DNA of 64,000 nucleotides from positions 24,636,001 to 24,700,000 of the forward strand of contig NC_135379.1 of assembly GCF_049243985.1 (NCBI RefSeq). Reading direction: 5' to 3'. Source of the stretch: Paroedura picta (lineage: Eukaryota; Chordata; Lepidosauria; Squamata; Gekkonidae). Below are positions 56,395 through 64,000 of the stretch, piece after piece. The notes beneath the pieces are model-generated. The model was given only the letters and a program-made list of their open reading frames with translations, was not told the DNA's origin and searched no databases. The number at the start of each line of letters is the position of its first letter. Within the stretch, counting starts at the first letter, position 1. Both the position numbers and the translations under genes were made by a program.

Positions 56395-56625
56395 TTAGTG
56401 GGGGGTTGGTTTCTGTTGTCTTTGGGGGGGGATAGCCCTGATCACTTCTGAAGGCATCTCAGGGCTTCCCATTCCAGTTGTTGGGCACACGTAGGATGTA
56501 GTTTGCTGTGGGGTGTTTGGTTCTGGAGGGGTGGCTCTGATCACCAGTTAAGGCATCTTGGGGTTGCCCAGTTCAGGTGTATGTTGTGTGTTGAGTGTGT
56601 TTGGTGGGTGTTGGGTCCTGTTGTG
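56395..56625. repeat. About 100-bp tandem repeat, 2 to 2.5 copies
   Basis: GATAGCCCTGATCAC (56431) recurs as GGTGGCTCTGATCAC (56530), offset 99. The TGGGGTGTTTGGTTCTGG-like module occurs near 56395, 56503 and 56595. Copies are diverged. It lies between the L2 ORF2 and the next array. Confidence 0.75.
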
Positions 56626-56735
56626 TGTCGAGAGAGGCATTTAATTTGGATGTTAATAAAGGGTTAAACTGATTGGGGAGAATTGATAGGGGGTAATCAC
56701 TGGTCCTTTGGGCTTATGGGCAATTAATTTGGTTT

Positions 56736-57097
56736 GGGTTGGGAGGGAGGGGTTGAATTAAAGGGTGGAGCTTGAATTGATTGGGTGAGGTCAGATTAAG
56801 TTGAGTAGGGGAGTAATCAGTTTGGATTTAATTGGGGTGGGTGGGAAGTTAAATTGATTAGGGTTGGGAGGGAGGGGTTCATTAAAGGGTGGTGGCTGAA
56901 TTGATTGGGTGAGGTCAGATCAAGTTAGATAGGGGAACAATCAGTTTGGATTAGGTTGGGGTGGGTGGAAATTAAATTAATTAGGGTTGGGAGGGGTTGA
57001 ATTGAAGGGTAGGGTTTGAAATGATCAGGTGAGGTCTTATCAAGTTGGATAGGAGAGCAATCAGTTTGTTGAGGTGGGTGGGAAGTTGAATTCATTA
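56736..57097. repeat. G-rich tandem array, three copies of about 123 bp
   Basis: Units begin at 56736, 56861 and 56984. Each starts GGGTTGGGAGGG(A)GGGG and contains GATTGGGTGAGGTCAGAT-like and AATCAGTTTGGAT-like modules. The first two carry a canonical G-quadruplex motif, GGGTTGGGAGGGAGGGG (56736-56752 and 56861-56877). The third unit is shortened. Telomere-like GGGTTGGG strings are incidental. Confidence 0.92.
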
Positions 57098-57099
57098 AG

Positions 57100-57780
57100 G
57101 GAACATTTTGGCATACTCCAAGGAAAGAAGAAAGTTTCCACCACTGAAAATTAATGGGGTAGCCACTGCACATAAGAACTTTCACATGCAGATAATGACT
57201 CCCTATCCATAGTAGTCTGATGTTCAGTTTTCCTTCACTATAAGCAGAACATACGATTTTGCCATCATTGTTCACCTCATAGTAGTTGGGATGGTATTTT
57301 CATATTATCAAAGTTGGCTTTGGAAGATTTGCTCATAAAAGAAAAGGAAAATAACATTTTTGAAATACACCCCTTTGATTGAACACATGTTGCTGCCAGC
57401 TTCTATGCTAATTTTTGGAACCCTGCAGTCCGTCGTCCAGCACTTGCTCCTAGTTTCCTTAGCTGTAAATAATAATCACAAAATCTGTCAATAGGAAAAG
57501 AAAGACATGAAAAGATTGCAAAATGAAATACTCTGGGCGTGTGAGATACTTAAACAGGCCCATTTACCAGTGGCTGAGCCAGGGGTAATCCGTTTTACAG
57601 CTATGCTGAATACCATAATTACCCAAGAGCAGGCTCTGGTATAAAAATGGGGGACCAGTATGCCAGTGCAACAAAATTATACATCTGTAGGAGAAACCAT
57701 TTCCCCTTCTATTGAGCTTACAAGGTTTTAAGGAGCAAATACTTCTCTCAACTCTTTTAGCTATTTTTCTTTTGGTATTG
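57100..57780. other. Unique AT-rich noncoding DNA
   Basis: No gene or repeat was seen. Confidence 0.35.
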
Positions 57781-57784
57781 TTTA

Positions 57785-58218
57785 TGGTGTGCAATTCTAG
57801 AGGCCTTGCTTCAAACAGGATGTGGACAAAACTGAGAGGGTCCAGAGAAGAGCAATGAGGATGAACTGGGGCTGCAGACCAAGCCTGATGAGGAAAGGCT
57901 GAGGAACTTGGGAATATTCAGCCTGGAGGAGGCTGAGGGAGGACATGATTGCTCTTGTTAAGTAATTAAAAGATTGTCACTTGGAGGAGGGCACTGAATG
58001 GTTCCTTTGGGCAACAAAGGATAGGACCTGCAGTAATGGCTTTAAACTATATGTAGAATGGTACAGGTTAGATCAGCGTTTCTCAACTTTTTTACCATTA
58101 AGAAACCCCTAAACATTTTTCAGGCTTTGAGAAACTCAAGAAGTGGTGTGATCGTGCAGGATATGGTTGGGAAGACTAGGGAGTGGACTATATGGCCTCT
58201 ATGGTTCTATGATTCTCC
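57785..58218 (+). mobile_element. CR1 LINE 3' part, split by a hAT fragment
   Basis: ACTGAGAGGGTCCAGAGAAG, CTGAGGAACTTGGGAATATT, TGGTTCCTTTGGGCAACAAA and TGGCTTTAAACTATATGTAG are CR1 ORF2-end and UTR blocks. After the insert at 58074-58175, TATATGGCCTCTATGGTTCT and ATGATTCT complete the CR1 terminus. Confidence 0.75.
58074..58175 (-). mobile_element. hAT MITE end fragment (family of 42296), nested
   Basis: CAGCGTTTCTCAACTTTTTT, ACCCCTAAACATTTTTCAGG, a CTTTGAGAAACTC segment and GCAGGATATGGTTGGGA are the reverse complement of the right end of the 42296 element. It lies inside the CR1 end. Confidence 0.8.
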
Positions 58219-58255
58219 TTGGAGTGCAATACAAGTTAATAGATTGATAGACCCT

Positions 58256-58442
58256 AATGGGGAGGTGCCATGTGTCATTGATAAAGCACATACTTTGCAC
58301 ACAGAAGGTTTTATGTTCAATATCTGGCATCTCTGGAAGAAAGGATTTCTGGTAGAGGGAGTTGAAAAATAACTTTTACTAAGATCCTGGAGAGCCATTA
58401 CCAGTCACAGCCAACCATACTGAGCTAGATTCAGATATGTTC
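58256..58442 (+). mobile_element. tRNA-derived SINE (family of 53262), diverged
   Basis: AAAGCACATACTTTGCACAC, AGAAGGTTTTATGTTCAATA, AAGATCCTGGAGAGCCATTA and CCATACTGAGCTAGATTCAG follow the same order with more changes. Confidence 0.7.
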
Positions 58443-58449
58443 AGTGGGT

Positions 58450-60320
58450 AACAGATTGGATCTGAATGTGGGAGGTGGAGAAGAGTAAAGCTTATGTTCA
58501 ACAGTAAAGCTTATTGGATGAACGGCACTGTTCATTTCAATGGAGAAATCAGTTCCACACATTTAGTATAGACTAGAACCTTCCATTGATATGAAAGAGG
58601 AGCTAAACTGGAAATTGGTGGATTGGGGCAATTTACCACAGTCCTTCCCACAAAGGCATAAGGAGTTTATTTCAAATGCTCAGTCTGCCATTTGTGTCAG
58701 AAACCTTCTTAGAGAGCATTTGCTTTATTCTCGTTTGCCATACAGGAAGAATGAATGACAGATCAGACTCAATGACTTTGAAAAGAGCATATAATTAACC
58801 ATACTGCTACTAGAAGGAGGACAAGGCTTTGACAGATTTTCTTTCTTGTTGCAACAGGGTAACAATACCTAATTATTCCCCCAGCAAGCTATTTCCAGAT
58901 TTTGGATTTATTTCTCAAATCAGAGATTGTTGCCATTTTTAAAAAATAAGATGCAGCTCAACTAAAGTCTTACTGAATCAGTGTCCTGGTTGGCACTCAC
59001 CAACCAGAAGGACAAATTCTAAAAGTGGTTTTTACTCAAGCACACTCTTTGAAGCAGGTGAACTTTTATCAAAAAGCTCATGCGTAAGAGAGTCAAGTTT
59101 GAACTGTTTCTGAGCCAACTCTGGATCCATGTGGAGAAGGTGTTCATCTACAACTAGTTTCAGTCCCTGTTACTTTCGGTAAATGTACCATACAATGAAG
59201 CAGCAGAAACAATCCCAAAGCTGAAAACCCTTGAGGCCTTTTGATATGTATGAGCCATTGACTTACTACCCTACTGTCTCTCCTTAGCACTAAATTATGT
59301 ATTGCTACACCATCATTTTATCTTTAAAATACCTGCTCTGCGTCACAGTGAGGACAAAAAAAAAAAAGGTTAAATCAAACACAGATGCTGTGAGCTTTCC
59401 ACAACAGATTATTGATTTTTACCAGGTGTAGTTTTTCCTTATTATTCATTACCTGATTTTAGATTTGAATCATACTTGGAAACAGGCTCCCGACTATTTT
59501 CCAATAGCCTGTTTTGCATTTATTACTGACCTGATTAATTTGATTTCATTTGTTTGCTTCAGACATAAGTTCTTGGAATATTTAGAAATGCCAAATTGAT
59601 TTTTTTTAACGTTTAAAGATATAACGTAGAAGAACTATATAAAAACGATTGTTGCATCTCTGCTTGCATGTAGCCATAGATTATATTTCAGTCATTACAT
59701 TCACAGGGCAGGTGGCGGAGGGTGGGAAGGAAGCACATGCTCTGTCCTGACTCATACAGTGACTGTGTATGTACTTGTGGGTTTCCCCAGCGGGCCACAA
59801 AGCACATCCCTGGGGCTGTTTGTCAAGAAAATGGCATGGGGGCAGGAAAGGCTGAAGTCCCATCTCCACATGTGTTAGGAATGAGATCTGAATTGGACAA
59901 GTGGGAAGTGAGGGAAGAAATATTTTATAACCCCTTCTTGAACTCAGACTTCGCTCAGGGAATTATTAGTAGAGCTGGTGATAGTCAGCCAAGAGAGGAA
60001 GGCCACGGAGTCTTTATGAGGGAGCTCAGGTTAAAGCCTCTGCTACACAGAAACTGGCTGCTGAGGAGAGGGGAAGTACTGCTTGGCTACAGCCTTGCCA
60101 TTGTTTGCTCAAAACTGTGTGACTTGAAGGATAAATTGGTAATTTTTGGTGGGGTGCAGAGCTGTGAGACGGTTGAGGCTTCTTTGTGGATACTGGGGCT
60201 CTTATTGCCCTGCCTGGGGTAATCAGCTATGGTTTGGGGGCATTCCTGGTGCTTTAAGGGTAGTGCCTGGGGAGGGAGGATTTGGGGGGAGAGAAAGGAA
60301 AGATATGGTGTCATAGCACC
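58450..60320. other. Long unique noncoding DNA
   Basis: No gene was supported. The 166-codon frame 59722-60222 has no recognised domain or signal peptide. Positions 59380-59640 are AT-rich with many ATTA motifs (see findings). Confidence 0.35.
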
Positions 60321-60324
60321 TGCT

Positions 60325-60478
60325 CTCAGAAGCTGCAGTTTCCTGCAGGAGAACTGATCTCTGTGTTGGCACAGCTGTGCTTCCCAACCATATTCTGTAC
60401 GACTGTGCCACTTGTAGGGTTTCTTAAAGCCTGAAGAATGTTTCAGGGGTTCCTCAAGGGTAAAAAAGTTGAGAAAGG
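60325..60478 (+). mobile_element. Two transposon end fragments joined
   Basis: TCAGAAGCTGCAGTTTCCTG to AGAACTGATCTCTGTGTTGG (60325-60365) is a piece of the 25890 repeat. It is followed at once by CTTCCCAACCATATTCTGTA to AAAAAAGTTGAGAAAGGCCT, the right end of the 42296 hAT family. Confidence 0.75.
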
Positions 60479-60479
60479 C

Positions 60480-60995
60480 CTCTCTACATGTTAGGATCAT
60501 TGAAATATTTATACATTTTTCAACAGTCCTAAATCACTCCTTAATATAAGAACACCACCAAGACCACTTAATAAGTGCAGGTCTGTGTTTGGCAAACTGC
60601 GTGGAAATTGTTGCTTTCCTTTCTTATGCCTCTTTTATCAATGTTTTTTCTATATTAAATCTATTTTTCTTTCACTTCCCCCTTTTCTGCTTGATGCCTC
60701 TCTTAGCAGCTGCTGCCTACACCTCCTTGGGGAGTCTCACTTCGCTGTTGGAAAACTGTGGGTGTCATCTACTCCGTTGAGGGAGAAAAGGCACATGAAA
60801 ACATTTTGATTCTGAATCATTTTTGTCTTATAATCTATGTTGCTGGGTAGTCTCTTTATGTTTCTTTTTAGGTTACAACTTTTGGCAGAACTTGTGTAGA
60901 TTCAGGTCATATTTCTGTACTTAGCAGCATAGTGGCAGAGGGCCATACAGGAATGCTGAGTGAGAGAGCTTTTATTGAGGACATTGCACATCCTC
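60480..60995. other. Unique noncoding DNA
   Basis: No gene or repeat was seen. Confidence 0.35.
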
Positions 60996-60997
60996 TT

Positions 60998-61029
60998 CCC
61001 ATAATTCCCATAATTCCCATAATTCCCAT
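60998..61029 (+). repeat. (CCCATAATT)n minisatellite, 3.6 copies
   Basis: Perfect 9-bp unit. A short GT run follows at about 61053-61063. Confidence 0.95.
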
Positions 61030-61089
61030 GTTATGCCTTTGAGACCAAATTGTGTGTGTGTGTAAAGTATCATCTTGCAGCTAACTTTT

Positions 61090-61262
61090 AGTGACCCCCC
61101 CCCCCTGTAGGGTTGTCAAAGCCAAATGATAAAGCTAAATTTGCTCGCCGTTGCCTTCCTCTGCATAATCTTCCTTGGTGATCTTCCTTTCCAAGTACTG
61201 ACCCTCCTTAGCTTATGAGAGCTGATGTAATTGGGCTTTGCTAGACAATCCCATATCTCTGG
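61090..61262 (-). mobile_element. 5S rRNA-derived SINE
   Basis: GTAGGGTTGTCAAAGCCAAA, TTTGCTCGCCGTTGCCTTCC, CTTTCCAAGTACTGACCCTC and CTTAGCTTATGAGAGCTGAT are the SINE in reverse order. A poly-C run lies at its left edge. Confidence 0.8.
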
Positions 61263-61264
61263 AG

Positions 61265-62225
61265 ACCAAATTACAGCTCAGGGAAGCCATCTAGGTACAG
61301 TCTTCTGCCTGAGCTAAAGAAGCTCTTGATATACTGCCCGAAAGACACACACACACACACAAAACAACCCCAGGGATTCTAGAGAAAGAATCCCTCACAG
61401 GCACGTGACCGCATTAGCTGCAGACAGATATCCTATTGGCATTCTTTCTTGAAACCCTTCCTTTATATCTATGTGAACTAATTACCATAATAGAAGATTT
61501 CCCTACTGGATTTGTAGTTTAGATTATCATGTTATATTTTACACATTATATTACATTACAGAGTTATATGTTGGAATCATGAGAATTTGATGTTCAGTCA
61601 TGTGGATTTGATTGGGAAGGTGTTGTCGTTATCAGTGGTGTCGTTGGTGGCATCACAGCACCCACCCTTTTAAAAATATGTTCCTGGAGCAGTGGTAATG
61701 ATTGGTTTAGCCAATTGTCAGCATTCCCAATTTTTATTGTAAAAAGTAAGTCTCTAGCCCGATCGCTCATGGAGATATGCCTTTGTCCTTATTTAACCTG
61801 TGGAAGAACTCACTAGAGACTTTGTGTGTGTTAGATGAAAATAAAGTTCCATCAGTTGACATCTAAAATGAGCATTTCTCTATGACACACTAATCTGTTA
61901 ATTCCAAAGCTATTTACACATAAATACGACTGCCTTATTGTCATAACCCTAGTAATGTCTCATCACTGAATTAACTTCAACACACAATTTAAACTCCTTT
62001 GTTTTCGCAAATACAGGTAATACAGCAATTTTAAAAACCCTCTCTTTTCAAGCATGCTTGTTATGATTTTTTATTGCCTGAGTGTTAATCCAAGTATTGG
62101 CTGTGCTTGGAGCTCAGATTCATGATAAAGTGCTTATTCTGCAATGTGGCCACACTTGTGGATCTGTAGCAATCTTGTGATGACTGTTTCTCACTTCAGT
62201 TCTCCATTGCATCAGCACAGAAGTG
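61265..62225. other. Unique noncoding DNA with a short (CA)n
   Basis: (CA)n at 61345-61361. No gene was seen. Confidence 0.35.
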
Positions 62226-62229
62226 TCAA

Positions 62230-62850
62230 GGTGATTACGATCTCCTGTCACTCCCCTGCAGGTTGGCAACCCCTCTTTCCCTCTTCATGGTTGGAGTCAT
62301 AATCCTCAGCTTTAAACAGAAAATAAAGCCCATTAAAGGGCTCATAATTGGGAGGATAAAAGTGCAGTTTGCAGGAGAAGTTTAGCTCAAACACACCCTC
62401 ATTGGCTGCAGGCAGAGCTTTCACGCAAAACGGCTGCCTATAGTTCCCTGCATTTTTAATCAGATCAAATGAGGTTTTCCTTTGATCCTGTTTAAATAGG
62501 GAAGCTTCTGGAACCCCGCGAGTCATCCTCAGAATGAGTACAGCATTGCGTGTATGTTCCCCGCAAATGCAGGGACGTGTTGCTGTCTCTTTGTGAATGA
62601 AGCTGCAGACGAGTGTGGTAGAAAGCTGGGGAGGCAAGTCTTCCATATAAGCAAACAAAATCCAGAGTCATATAGGCTGAAAGTACCAGTACGATGGCAC
62701 AAGCATAAAGATTTCTTTGAAGAGTATGGTTGGGAGGCACAGAATATAACAGACGTGCTGAAGCGAAACAAGTACGGGCTTGGGGAAGATCTCTTGATAA
62801 CCCAGTGACCACAACCTCAGACTCCTTGATGGAAGGAAGGCAGAATATAC
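62230..62850. other. Unique noncoding DNA
   Basis: A 136-codon minus frame (62248-62658) has no recognised domain. Positions 62280-62520 have the look of a regulatory element (see findings). Confidence 0.35.
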
Positions 62851-62854
62851 ATTT

Positions 62855-62890
62855 ATTTATTTATTACATTTATATGCCGCCCACACAAAC
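62855..62890 (-). mobile_element. L2-like LINE 3' tip
   Basis: ATTTATTTATTTATTACATT followed by TATATGCCGCCCAC is the reversed L2 tail. Confidence 0.6.
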
Positions 62891-62894
62891 TGAA

Positions 62895-64000
62895 AGTTTT
62901 GAAGTAAGGCATTATGATACACCAGGATGGTCACAGAAGTCATGCTCGCTTTAATAAATTATTTTTCTGTTTTTTACCCTGTCAGTCTTTTTGTTATGCC
63001 ACTTTTACATCAGTCTGTACTATCTTTACCTCCTGCCAAAGCTGCCGAGTCATCCAGATTTCATTTTGTCTCTCTCGTAAAAGTCTTTGAAGCTGAATCT
63101 CAACAGAACTGTGTGAAGTGAATCCAAACCTTGCACTATCCTACCCGTTTTGCTGCCAAAAATTTTTATCTTTAAGAAAAATATAATAAAACTGAAGCTG
63201 CATGGAACATTTTGATGTGGTTCTATCTTTGTTAGTCATTTTAAAATCTGGTGTACAGTATGGAAGCACAAGGATCTAAAGTAAAGATTTCAAAACACTA
63301 AGAGGAAATGTCCATAATGGATAGTTGTTTTTGGTCACTCAGATCCCCCCTCCAAAGAAAAAAACATTTTGCAGAAATCTGAACAAAGGATGCTTTTCTT
63401 TCATTTAGAATGTTCAATGCATACAACATATTAGAAATATTCTTCTCTTGATTGGCCTAGCCACTTCCTTGCTTTCTTTCCTTACCTTTGCTAACTTGCA
63501 CTGGTTCATTTTGACCTTCCACATCCTGGGTTTCCAGATCTCTTGAAGCTCCACTTCAAGAGGTGGAGCCTAGAGACTAAAGTTGGGAAATGTGTAGGTG
63601 ATTGAGTGGAAGAGACTGAGGGTTCCAGATGGAGGCAGAGGTTAGCACTGTACTGGTAAATGGGGGAACCAAGCTGTGTCTGCCTCAGGGTGCAGACAAA
63701 ATAGTAGTAGGGTGAACTACAGAGAAAAGTCTTGCTCCTTGAGTCTAGTCCCTTCCCTTGAGACCATACACCTTTCTCTGAAGATCTGGAGAAGAAGGTC
63801 AAAACTCTGAAACCGATGAGGAGTCCTGTTAACCCTTCTGCCACCACTTCTGCTTCCTCATCTCCATTGTTGATGGCCGCAGTCCCAGTTGCTTTGAACT
63901 TCATTGCTTCCTGTCTGTGCCACTTTGTATGCACTGCAGAATCCCCAGCATGCTGTCAACACAATGATGGAAAACTGGACTAAAACGAATAAAATGAATT
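62895..64000. other. Unique noncoding DNA
   Basis: No gene or repeat was recognised. The 142-codon minus frame 63506-63934 has no domain. Confidence 0.35.

Noticed and set aside
56736-57097. Telomere-like GGGTTGGG units suggesting an interstitial telomere
   Set aside because: The unit is a 123-bp G-rich repeat, not TTAGGG arrays.
57880-57905. CTGATGAGGAAA string resembling a hammerhead ribozyme core
   Set aside because: No pairing helices fit around it, and it lies in the CR1 coding-derived segment.
59722-60222. 166-codon open frame (+)
   Set aside because: No recognised motif, and no splice or promoter context supports it.

Overview
The window looks like a squamate reptile genome segment, and most likely a gecko-like lizard. 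The best evidence is four copies of a Sauria-type SINE (tRNA-related head, Bov-B-like tail ending in ACCTTT units), several 5S-rRNA-derived SINEs, CR1 and L2 LINE pieces, and many small hAT and Harbinger-like elements of squamate type. Placement at gecko level is an inference from the SINE subtypes; no database was searched.

The segment is gene-poor and repeat-rich. I find one convincing intact protein-coding region: a single coding exon at 14323-15336 (+) for a 337-residue secreted, cysteine-rich protein. A splice acceptor lies just upstream and a poly(A) signal downstream. I do not recognise its family. It has four tandem four-cysteine modules ending in W-D/H-Y-C-like motifs, followed by a separate C-terminal domain. 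A sharp CpG island at about 3690-3930 looks like a promoter and carries a consensus splice donor on the minus strand, but no gene body could be traced from it. An RPS12 processed pseudogene lies at 2480-2912 (-).

Layout. 1-4300: 5S SINE, CR1 piece, RPS12 pseudogene, hAT MITE, CpG island, Sauria SINE. 4300-14000: mostly unique AT-rich DNA with scattered SINEs, L2 3' ends and MITEs. 14100-15700: microsatellite and the gene. 16000-22500: SINEs, a chain of hairpins at 20300-20700, a palindromic MITE and a CR1 3' end. 22500-34200: unique DNA with an LTR-like segment, two Sauria SINEs and L2/CR1 ends. 34240-34530: purine GAA/GAG tract. 35500-45100: SINEs, a three-level nest of repeats at 36815-37525, hAT elements and an L2 3' part. 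46630-47765: a fossil tyrosine-recombinase retroelement with an SGNH-hydrolase-like part. 48000-54000: SINEs and MITEs. 54870-58220: an RTE/Bov-B-like end, a broken L2 ORF2 with G-rich tandem arrays beside it, and a CR1 end split by a MITE. 58250-64000: mostly unique DNA with a few SINEs and candidate conserved noncoding elements.

No genes visibly work together here. The isolated gene and the unique AT-rich stretches with homeodomain-type motifs would fit a gene desert, but that is inference. No tRNA, rRNA or CRISPR features were found.
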